Assembly: GCA_964057225.1 (NCBI GenBank)
Contig: OZ059900.1
Location: forward strand, 21,467,638 to 21,531,637
Length of the DNA: 64,000 nt
Source of the DNA: Auanema rhodensis
Taxonomy: Eukaryota > Nematoda > Chromadorea > Rhabditida > Rhabditidae
Reading direction: 5' to 3'
Below the pieces are notes generated by a model, which saw only the letters and a list, made by a program, of their open reading frames with translations, ran no database searches and had not been told where the DNA came from. The position numbers and the translations under genes are program-made. Numbering within the stretch: position 1 is the first letter of the stretch; each line of letters begins with the position of its first letter. Of this stretch, positions 1 through 9,227 are shown one piece after another.

Positions 1-104
1 GTAAACAAGGTTTTGACTTACGATTTCATGTGTTCAAACTCATGCAATGTCAATGAAACCTAGCTCAAAATTGTTCCTACAACGTCTAATTCCACTTTCA
101 CGAC

Positions 105-111
105 AAAAAAA
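105..111 (+). other. A-tract of variable length
   Basis: The run of seven A is six A in the 340-bp monomers and in a set of 341-bp ones (for example 683, 3074, 6835, 9228, 22555, 24946, 25971, 28362, 43405, 50238, 56731, 59807). It is eight A in the single 343-bp copy at 4441. In two copies it is interrupted by C (12304 and 46823, gacaacaaaac). The length follows subtype, so most states are inherited within higher-order units rather than recent slippage. Confidence 0.8.
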
Positions 112-148
112 CAGGGGTTAGAAAATTAAGGAAATTAGCACATTCTGA

Positions 149-158
149 GGGCACGCCC
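149..158. other. GC-rich dyad GGGC-AC-GCCC
   Basis: This is the only GC-rich run in an otherwise AT-rich monomer: 4-bp inverted arms with a 2-bp centre. It is altered in the five 340-bp monomers (343, 2734, 22215, 24606, 28022), where GCCCCTTATGGCTAAT becomes GCCTCTATGGCTTAT. It is also altered in copies with GACCTTTATGG (7176, 9569, 43746) or GACCCTTATGG (60148). These changes make good lineage markers. Confidence 0.7.
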
Positions 159-177
159 CTTATGGCTAATATTGATT

Positions 178-187
178 AAATCGATTT
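178..187. other. Invariant 10-bp palindrome AAATCGATTT (ClaI site)
   Basis: This is a perfect palindrome at monomer positions 178-187 containing ATCGAT at 180-185. I saw ATCGAT in every monomer; the copy at 58440 changes the flank to cgatgtttg but keeps the six-base core. A ClaI digest of the array should give a ~342-bp ladder collapsing to monomer. It sits in the most invariant part of the repeat and could be a protein site or simply an uninformative conserved stretch. Confidence 0.85.
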
Positions 188-264
188 TTGTTCATATGAG
201 TCGTCAAATGCAACGAATTTCAGCGTGTTACATACTAAAATGAAGCATTTTACATGCTGAACAC

Positions 265-272
265 TATAAAAA
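265..272 (+). promoter_or_regulatory. TATA-like octamer present only in some subtypes
   Basis: Monomer position 267 decides the motif: t gives TATAAAAA, g gives TAGAAAAA, a gives TAAAAAAA. The TATA form occurs for example in the copies at 1, 683, 2050, 3074, 4784, 7176, 8544, 15034, 16060, 18453, 19479, 20505, 21531, 23922, 30070, 41012, 49214, 49896 and 56389. It fits the TATA-box consensus, but no other promoter element can be shown in such AT-rich DNA. I regard it as a chance match unless satellite transcription data say otherwise. Confidence 0.25.
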
Positions 273-313
273 TACAAAAACACAGTATTTCCCATGAGAA
301 ATATTTTATTATG

Positions 314-325
314 CTGGAAAACCAG
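314..325. other. CTGG-AAAA-CCAG dyad near monomer end
   Basis: The dyad has perfect 4-bp arms around four A. Three variant states recur. (1) G313A plus loss of one A, giving ACTGG-AAA-CCAGT with 5-bp arms, always followed by ggaatttt. (2) C323G (ACGAG), which breaks an arm and was seen only in copies with a at 267. (3) G325C (CCACT), which also breaks an arm. Copies at 5810, 42380 and 49214 have the A loss without G313A, an intermediate state. A cruciform-type role is speculative; the dyad and its variants are read directly. Confidence 0.75.
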
Positions 326-335
326 TTTTTGGAAA

Positions 336-352
336 GTTCGCTGTAAACAAGG
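336..352 (+). other. CENP-B box-like motif, repeated at every monomer boundary
   Basis: The 17 bases read n-TTCG-CTGT-A-AA-CAAG-n. Against the CENP-B box core (nTTCGnnnnAnnCGGGn) 7 of 9 essential bases match; the two central G of CGGG are A. Against the full human box (YTTCGTTGGAARCGGGA) 11 of 17 match here, and 12 of 17 in copies with t at monomer position 336. The motif recurs at all 187 junctions. The only internal change I saw is the copy at 4784, where CAAG becomes TAAG. CENP-B and related pogo-derived proteins bind such boxes in mammalian and some other satellites. Binding here is unproven, because the CGGG half is degraded. Confidence 0.5.
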
Positions 353-2733
353 TTTTGACTTACGATTTCATGTGTTCAAACTCATGCAATGTCAATGAAA
401 CCTAGCTCAAAATTGTTCCTACAACGTCTAGTTCCACTTTCACGACAAAAAACAGGGGTTAGAAAATTAAGGAAATTAGCATATTCTGAGGGCACGCCTC
501 TATGGCTTATATTGATTAAATCGATTTTTGTTCATATGATTCGTCAAATGCATTGAATTTCAGCGTGTTACATACTAAAATGAAGTGTTTTACATGCTGA
601 ACACTAGAAAAATACAAAAACACAGTATTTCCCATGAGAAATATTTTATTATGCTGGAAAACCAGTTTTTGGAAATTTCGCTGTAAACAAGGTTTTGACT
701 TACGATTTCATGTGTTCAAACTCATGCAATGTCAATGAAACCTAGCTCAAAATTGTTCCTACAACGTCTAGTTCCACTTTCACGACAAAAAACAGGGGTT
801 AGAAAATTAAGGAAATTAGCATATTCTGAGGGCACGCCCCTTATGGCTAATATTGATTAAATCGATTTTTGTTCATATGAGTCGTCAAATGCAACGAATT
901 TCAGCGTGTTACATACTAAAATGAAGCATTTTACATGCTGAACACTATAAAAATACAAAAACACAGTATTTCCCATGAGAAATATTTTATTATGCTGGAA
1001 AACCAGTTTTTGGAAATTTCGCTGTAAACAAGGTTTTGACTTACGATTTCATGTGTTCAAACTCATGCAATGTCAATGAAACCTAGCTCAAAATTGTTCC
1101 TACAACGTCTAATTCCACTTTCACGACAAAAAAACAGGGGTTAGAAAATTAAGGAAATTAGCATATTCTGAGGGCACGCCCCTTATGGCTAATATTGATT
1201 AAATCGATTTTTGTTCATATGAGTCGTCAAATGCAACGAATTTTAGCGTGTTACATACTAAAATGAAGCATTTTACATGCTGAACACTAGAAAAATACAA
1301 AAACACAGTATTTCCCATGAGAAATATTTTATTATGCTGGAAAACCAGTTTTTGGAAATTTCGCTGTAAACAAGGTTTTGACTTACGATTTCATGTGTTC
1401 AAACTCATGCAATGTCAATGAAACCTAGCTCAAAATTGTTCGTACAACGTCTAGTTCCACTTTCACGACAAAAAAACAGGGGTTAGAAAATTAAGGAAAT
1501 TAGCATATTCTGAGGGCACGCCCCTTATGGCTAATATTGATTAAATCGATTTTTGTTCATATGAGTCGTCAAATGCAACGAATTTTAGCGTGTTACATAC
1601 TAAAATGAAGCATTTTACATGCTGAACACTAGAAAAATACAAAAACACAGTATTTCCCATGAGAAATATTTTATTATGCTGGAAAACCAGTTTTTGGAAA
1701 TTTCGCTGTAAACAAGGTTTTGACTTACGATTTCATGTGTTCAAACTCATGCAATGTCAATGAAACCTAGCTCAAAATTGTTCGTACAACGTCTAGTTCC
1801 ACTTTCACGACAAAAAAACAGGGGTTAGAAAATTAAGGAAATTAGCATATTCTGAGGGCACGCCCCTTATGGCTAATATTGATTAAATCGATTTTTGTTC
1901 ATATGAGTCGTCAAATGCAACGAATTTCAGCGTATTACAAACTAAAATGAAGTATTTCACATGCTGAACACTAGAAAAATACAAAAACACAGTATTTCCC
2001 ATGAGAAATATTTTATTATGCTGGAAAACCAGTTTTTGGAAATTTCGCTGTAAACAAGGTTTTGACTTACGATTTCATGTGTTCAAACTCATGCAATGTC
2101 AATGAAACCTTGCTCAAAATTGTTCCTACAACGTCTAGTTCCACTTTCACGACAAAAAAACAGGGGTTAGAAAATTTAGGAAATTAGCATATTCTGAGGG
2201 CACGCCCCTTATGGCTAATATTGATTAAATCGATTTTTGTTCATATGAGTCGTCAAATGAAACGAATTTCAGGGTGTTACATACTAAAATGAAGCATTTT
2301 ACATGCTGAACACTATAAAAATACAAAAACACAGTATTTCCCATGAGAAATATTTTATTATGCTGGAAAACCAGTTTTTGGAAAGTTCGCTGTAAACAAG
2401 GTTTTGACTTACGATTTCATGTGTTCAAACTCATGCAATGTCAATGAAACCTAGCTCAAAATTGTTCCTACAACGTCTAATTCCACTTTCACGACAAAAA
2501 AACAGGGGTTAGAAAATTAAGGAAATTAGCACATTCTGAGGGCACGCCCCTTATGGCTAATATTGATTAAATCGATTTTTGTTCATATGAGTCGTCAAAT
2601 GCAACGAATTTCAGCGTGTTACATACTAAAATGAAGTATTTTACATGCTGAACACTAGAAAAATACAAAAACACAGTATTTCCCATGAGAAATATTTTAT
2701 TATGCTGGAAAACCAGTTTTTGGAAATTTCGCT
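343..2733 (+). repeat. HOR family 1, 7-mer, copy 1
   Basis: Seven monomers start at 343, 683, 1024, 1366, 1708, 2050 and 2392. In order: the 340-bp marker (gcctctatggcttat, gattcg, cattg, gaagtgtttt); a 6-A copy with t267; a copy with a89 and tttagcg; a g77 copy with tttagcg; a g77 copy with cgtattacaaac and tatttcac; a copy with ttgctc, aaacg and cagggtg; and a copy with a89, c141 and tatttt. The same order recurs at 22215-24605. The fifth monomer looks like a fusion of the two separate monomers found at 4099 and 4441 in the next unit. Confidence 0.9.
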
Positions 2734-5125
2734 GTAAACAAGGTTTTGACTTACGATTTCATGTGTTCAAACTCATGCAATGTCAATGAAACCTAGCTCA
2801 AAATTGTTCCTACAACGTCTAGTTCCACTTTCACGACAAAAAACAGGGGTTAGAAAATTAAGGAAATTAGCATATTCTGAGGGCACGCCTCTATGGCTTA
2901 TATTGATTAAATCGATTTTTGTTCATATGATTCGTCAAATGCATTGAATTTCAGCGTGTTACATACTAAAATGAAGTGTTTTACATGCTGAACACTAGAA
3001 AAATACAAAAACACAGTATTTCCCATGAGAAATATTTTACTATGCTGGAAAACCAGTTTTTGGAAATTTCGCTGTAAACAAGGTTTTGACTTACGATTTC
3101 ATGTGTTCAAACTCATGCAATGTCAATGAAACCTAGCTCAAAATTGTTCCTACAACGTCTAGTTCCACTTTCACGACAAAAAACAGGGGTTAGAAAATTA
3201 AGGAAATTAGCATATTCTGAGGGCACGCCCCTTATGGCTAATATTGATTAAATCGATTTTTGTTCATATGAGTCGTCAAATGCAACGAATTTCAGCGTGT
3301 TACATACTAAAATGAAGCATTTTACATGCTGAACACTATAAAAATACAAAAACACAGTATTTCCCATGAGAAATATTTTATTATGCTGGAAAACCAGTTT
3401 TTGGAAATTTCGCTGTAAACAAGGTTTTGACTTACGATTTCATGTGTTCAAACTCATGCAATGTCAATGAAACCTAGCTCAAAATTGTTCCTACAACGTC
3501 TAATTCCACTTTCACGACAAAAAAACAGGGGTTAGAAAATTAAGGAAATTAGCATATTCTGAGGGCACGCCCCTTATGGCTAATATTGATTAAATCGATT
3601 TTTGTTCATATGAGTCGTCAAATGCAACGAATTTTAGCGTGTTACATACTAAAATGAAGCATTTTACATGCTGAACACTAGAAAAATACAAAAACACAGT
3701 ATTTCCCATGAGAAATATTTTATTATGCTGGAAAACCAGTTTTTGGAAATTTCGCTGTAAACAAGGTTTTGACTTACGATTTCATGTGTTCAAACTCATG
3801 CAATGTCAATGAAACCTAGCTCAAAATTGTTCGTACAACGTCTAGTTCCACTTTCACGACAAAAAAACAGGGGTTAGAAAATTAAGGAAATTAGCATATT
3901 CTGAGGGCACGCCCCTTATGGCTAATATTGATTAAATCGATTTTTGTTCATATGAGTCGTCAAATGCAACGAATTTTAGCGTGTTACATACTAAAATGAA
4001 GCATTTTACATGCTGAACACTAGAAAAATACAAAAACACAGTATTTCCCATGAGAAATATTTTATTATGCTGGAAAACCAGTTTTTGGAAATTTCGCTGT
4101 AAACAAGGTTTTGACTTACGATTTCATGTGTTCAAACTCATGCAATGTCAATGAAACATAGCTCAAAATTGTTCGTACAACGTCTAGTTCCACTTTCACG
4201 ACAAAAAAACAGGGGTTAGAAAATTAAGGAAATTAGCATATTCTGAGGGCACGCCCCTTATGGCTAATATTGATTAAATCGATTTTTGTTCATATGAGTC
4301 GTCAAATGCAACGAATTTCAGCGTGTTACATACTAAAATGAAGCATTTTACATGCTGAACACTAGAAAAATACAAAAACACAGTATTTCCCATGAGAAAT
4401 ATTTTATTATGCTGGAAAACCAGTTTTTGGAAATTTCGCTGTAAACAAGGTTTTGACTTACGATTTCATGTGTTCAAACTCATGCAATGTCAATGAAACC
4501 TAGCTCAAAATTGTTCCTACAACGTCTAGTTCCACTTTCACGACAAAAAAAACAGGGGTTAGAAAATTTAGGAAATTAGCATATTCTGAGGGCACGCCCC
4601 TTATGGCTAATATTGATTAAATCGATTTTTGTTCATATGAGTCGTCAAATGCAACGAATTTCAGCGTATTACAAACTAAAATGAAGTATTTCACATGCTG
4701 AACACTAGAAAAATACAAAAACACAGTATTTCCCATGAGAAATATTTTATTATGCTGGAAAACCAGTTTTTGGAAATTTCGCTGTAAATAAGGTTTTGAC
4801 TTACGATTTCATGTGTTCAAACTCATGCAATGTCAATGAAACCTTGCTCAAAATTGTTCCTACAACGTCTAGTTCCACTTTCACGACAAAAAAACAGGGG
4901 TTAGAAAATTTAGGAAATTAGCATATTCTGAGGGCACGCCCCTTATGGCTAATATTGATTAAATCGATTTTTGTTCATATGAGTCGTCAAATGAAACGAA
5001 TTTCAGGGTGTTACATACTAAAATGAAGCATTTTACATGCTGAACACTATAAAAATACAAAAACACAGTATTTCCCATGAGAAATATTTTATTATGCTGG
5101 AAAACCAGTTTTTGGAAAGTTCGCT
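2734..5125 (+). repeat. HOR family 1, copy 2 (one monomer inserted, closing monomer missing)
   Basis: Monomers start at 2734, 3074, 3415, 3757, 4099, 4441 and 4784. The first four repeat those at 343-1707. The single fifth monomer of copy 1 is here represented by two: 4099 (g77, taag, cgtgtt; private acatagc) and 4441 (ttag, 8-A run, cgtattacaaac). Then comes the aaacg/cagggtg monomer at 4784, which starts gtaaataagg. The unit's usual last monomer is absent as such; its front half continues in the fused copy at 5126. The marker monomer also carries a private ttttactatg near 3038. Confidence 0.88.
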
Positions 5126-5467
5126 GTAAACAAGGTTTTGACTTACGATTTCATGTGTTCAAACTCATGCAATGTCAATGAAACCTAGCTCAAAATTGTT
5201 CCTACAACGTCTAATTCCACTTTCACGACAAAAAAACAGGGGTTAGAAAATTAAGGAAATTAGCACATTCTGAGGGCACGCCCCTTATGGCTAATATTGA
5301 TTAAATCGATTTTTGTTCATATGAGTCGTCAAATGCAACGAATTTCAGCGTATTACAAACTAAAATGAAGTATTTCACATGCTGAACACTAGAAAAATAC
5401 AAAAACACAGTATTTCCCATGAGAAATATTTTATTATGCTGGAAAACCAGTTTTTGGAAAGTTCGCT
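5126..5467 (+). repeat. Chimeric monomer
   Basis: The 5' part has a89 and c141, as in the monomers at 2392 and 30412. The 3' part has cgtattacaaac, tatttcac and g336, as in the monomer at 30754. At 30412-31437 those two subtypes are separate neighbours followed by the same third subtype that follows here. The simplest reading is loss of one monomer by unequal exchange, with the switch between 5266 and 5352. Confidence 0.75.
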
Positions 5468-6834
5468 GTAAACAAGGTTTTGACTTACGATTTCATGTGT
5501 TCAAACTCATGCAATGTCAATGAAACCTAGCTCAAAATTGTTCCTACAACGTCTAATTCCACTTTCACGACAAAAAAACAGGGGTTAGAAAATTAAGGAA
5601 ATTAGCACATTCTGAGGGCACGCCCCTTATGGCTAATATTGATTAAATCGATTTTTGTTCATATGAGTCGTCAAATGCAACGAATTTCAGCGTGTTACAT
5701 ACTAAAATGAAGTATTTTACATGCTGAACACTAGAGAAATACAAAAACACAGTATTTCCCATAAGAAATATTTTATTATGCTGGAAAACCAGTTTTTGGA
5801 AATTTCGCTGTAAACAAGGTTTTGACTTACGATTTCATGTGTTCAAACTCATGCAATGTCAATGAAACCTAGCTCAAAATTGTTCGTACAACGTCTAGTT
5901 CCACTTTCACGACAAAAAAACAGGGGTTAGAAAATTAAGGAAATTAGCATATTCTGAGGGCACGCCCCTTATGGCTAATATTGATTAAATCGATTTTTGT
6001 TCATATGAGTAGTCAAATGCAACGAATTTCAGCGTGTTACATACTAAAATGAAGTATTTTACATGCTGAACACTAGAAAAATACAAAAACACAGTATTTC
6101 CCATGAGAAATATTTTATTATGCTGGAAACCAGTTTTTGGAATTTTCGCTGTAAACAAGGTTTTGACTTACGATTTCATGTGTTCAAACTCATGCAATGT
6201 CAATAAAACCTAGCTCAAAATTGTTCGTACAACGTCTAGTTCCACTTTCACGACAAAAAAACAGGGGTTAGAAAATTTAGGAAATTAGCATATTCTGAGG
6301 GCACGCCCCTTATGGCTAATATTGATTAAATCGATTTTTGTTCATATAAGTCGTCAAATGCAACGAATTTCAGCGTGTTACATACTAAAATGAAGTATTT
6401 TACATGCTGAACACTAGAAAAATACAAAAACACAGTATTTCCCATGAGAAATATTTTATTATGCTGGAAAACCAGTTTTTGGAAATTTCGCTGTAAACAA
6501 GGTTATGACTTACGATTTCATGTGTTCAAACTCATGCAATGTCAATGAAACCTAGCTCAAAATTGTTCGTACAACGTCTAGTTCCACTTTCACGACAAAA
6601 AAACAGGGGTTAGAAAATTTAGGAAATTAGCATATTCTGAGGGCACGCCCCTTATGGCTAATATTGATTAAATCGATTTTTGTTCATATGAGTCGTCAAA
6701 TGCAACGAATTTCAGCGTGTTACATACTAAAATGAAGTATTTTACATGCTGAACACTAGAAAAATACAAAAACACAGTATTTCCCATGAGAAATATTTTA
6801 TTATGCTGGAAAACCAGTTTTTGGAAATTTCGCT
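5468..6834 (+). repeat. Four-monomer segment, later copied at 42038
   Basis: Starts are 5468 (a89, c141, agagaaat, ataag), 5810 (gagtagtc, ggaaacc, 341 bp), 6151 (caataaaacc, atataag) and 6493 (ggttatgac). The private changes in the last two are shared with 42721 and 43063, each offset by exactly 36,570 bp. That fixes the relation between the two regions. Confidence 0.9.
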
Positions 6835-9227
6835 GTAAACAAGGTTTTGACTTACGATTTCATGTGTTCAAACTCATGCAATGTCAATGAAACCTAGCTC
6901 AAAATTGTTCCTACAACGTCTAGTTCCACTTTCACGACAAAAAACAGGGGTTAGAAAATTAAGGAAATTAGCATATTCTGAGGGCACGCCCCTTATGGCT
7001 AATATTGATTAAATCGATTTTTGTTCATATGAGTCGTCAAATGCAACGAATTTCAGCGTGTTACATACTAAAATGAAGCATTTTACATGCTGAACACTAG
7101 AAAAATACAAAAACACAGTATTTCCCATGAGAAATATTTTATTATGCTGGAAAACCACTTTTTGGAAATTTCGCTGTAAACAAGGTTTTGACTTACGATT
7201 TCATGTGTTCAAACTCATGCAATGTCAATGAAACCTAGCTCAAAACTGTTCCTACAACGTCTAGTTCCACTTTCACGACAAAAAAACAGGGGTTAGAAAA
7301 TTAAGGAAATTAGCATATTCTGAGGGCACGACCTTTATGGCTAATATTGATTAAATCGATTTTTGTTCATATGAGTCGTCAAATGCAACGAATTTCAGCG
7401 TGTTACATACTAAAGTGAAGCATTTTACATGCTGAACACTATAAAAATACAAAAACACAGTATTTCCCATGAGAAATATTTTATTATGCTGGAAAACCAG
7501 TTTTTGGAAATTTCGCTGTAAACAAGGTTTTGACTTACGATTTCATGTGTTCAAACTCATGCAATGTCAATGAAACCTAGCTCAAAACTGTTCGTACAAC
7601 GTCTAGTTCCACTTTCACGACAAAAAAACAGGGGTTAGAAAATTTAGGAAATTAGCATATTCTGAGGGCACGCCCCTTATGGCTAATATTGATTAAATCG
7701 ATTTTTGTTCATATGAGTCGTCAAATGCAACGAATTTCAGCGTGTTACATACTAAAATGAAGTATTTTACATGCTGAACACTAGAAAAATACAAAAACAC
7801 AGTATTTCCCATAAGAAATATTTTATTATGCTGGAAAACCAGTTTTTGGAAATTTCGCTGTAAACAAGGTTTTGACTTACGATTTCATGTGTTCAAACTC
7901 ATGCAATGTCAATGAAACCTAGCTCAAAATTGTTCGTACAACGTCTAGTTCCACTTTCACGACAAAAAAACAGGGGTTAGAAAATTAAGGAAATTAGCAT
8001 ATTCTGAGGGCACGCCCCTTATGGCTAATATTGATTAAATCGATTTTTGTTCATATGAGTCGTCAAATGCAACGAATTTCAGCGTGTTACATACTGAAAT
8101 GAAGCATTTTACATGCTGAACACTAGAAAAATACAAAAACACAGTTTTTCCCATGAGAAATATTTTATTATGCTGGAAAACCAGTTTTTGGAAATTTCGC
8201 TGTAAACAAGGTTTTGACTTACGATTTCATGTGTTCAAACTCATGCAATGTCAATGAAACCTAGCTCAAAACTGTTCGTACAACGTCTAGTTCCACTTTC
8301 ACGACAAAAAAACAGGGGTTAGAAAATTTAGGAAATTAGCATATTCTGAGGGCACGCCCCTTATGGCTAATATTGATTAAATCGATTTTTGTTCATATGA
8401 GTCGTCAAATGCAACGAATTTCAGCGTGTTACATACTAAAATGAAGTATTTTACATGCTGAACACTAGAAAAATACAAAAACACAGTATTTCCCATAAGA
8501 AATATTTTATTATGCTGGAAAACCAGTTTTTGGAAATTTCGCTGTAAACAAGGTTTTGACTTACGATTTCATGTGTTCAAACTCATGCAATGTCAATGAA
8601 ACCTTGCTCAAAATTGTTCCTACAACGTCTAGTTACACTTTCACGACAAAAAAACAGGGGTTAGAAAATTAAGGAAATTAGCATATTCTGAGGGCACGCC
8701 CCTTATGGCTAATATTGATTAAATCGATTTTTGTTCATATGAGTCGTCAAATGAAACGAATTTCAGGGTGTTACATACTAAAATGAAGCATTTTACATGC
8801 TGAACACTATAAAAATACAAAAACACAGTATTTCCCATGAGAAATATTTTATTATGCTGGAAAACCAGTTTTTGGAAAGTTCGCTGTAAACAAGGTTTTG
8901 ACTTACGATTTCATGTGTTCAAACTCATGCAATGTCAATGAAACCTAGCTCAAAATTGTTCCTACAACGTCTAATTCCACTTTCACGACAAAAAAACAGG
9001 GGTTAGAAAATTAAGGAAATTAGCACATTCTGAGGGCACGCCCCTTATGGCTAATATTGATTAAATCGATTTTTGTTCATATGAGTCGTCAAATGCAACG
9101 AATTTCAGCGTGTTACATACTAAAATGAAGTATTTTACATGCTGAACACTAGAAAAATACAAAAACACAGTATTTCCCATGAGAAATATTTTATTATGCT
9201 GGAAAACCAGTTTTTGGAAATTTCGCT
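6835..9227 (+). repeat. HOR family 2, 7-mer, copy 1
   Basis: Starts are 6835 (6 A, ccact), 7176 (aaactg, gacctttatgg, actaaagtg, t267), 7518 (aaactg, g77, ttag, ataag), 7860 (actgaaatg, cagttttt), 8202 (like 7518), 8544 and 8886. The first five recur at 9228-10936 with offset 2393 and at 43405-45113. The monomer at 8544 starts like the one at 45114 (ttgctc, agttac) but ends with aaacg/cagggtg/t267/g336. The one at 8886 is the a89/c141/tatttt subtype. The last two thus join family 2 to a family 1 end. Confidence 0.88.

Larger units (their letters stand above)
1..342 (+). repeat. First monomer, used as numbering reference
   Basis: This 342-bp copy sets the numbering used elsewhere. Main variable sites: 62 (a/t), 71 (t/c), 77 (c/g), 89 (a/g), 92 (c/a), 128 (a/t), 141 (c/t), 200 and 202, 211-215, 221-227, 233, 237, 246-251, 267 (t/g/a), 287, 296, 313, 318-325 and 335-336. 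This copy has a89, c141, c246, t267 and g336. Its first half matches the monomer at 2392 (a89, c141). Its second half (c246, t267, g336) resembles the end of the monomer at 2050, so it may itself be an exchange product. The start at the window edge is a coincidence of phase, not a real boundary. Confidence 0.9.

Noticed and set aside
193-198. CATATG (NdeI) as a functional conserved site
   Set aside because: It is frequent but lost in several copies (6151, 42721, 53999) with no consequence visible; it is better viewed as a neutral marker.
304-309. Poly(A) signal AATAAA on the minus strand in each monomer
   Set aside because: The hexamer is expected often by chance in DNA of 66% AT, and there is no transcription unit for it to serve.
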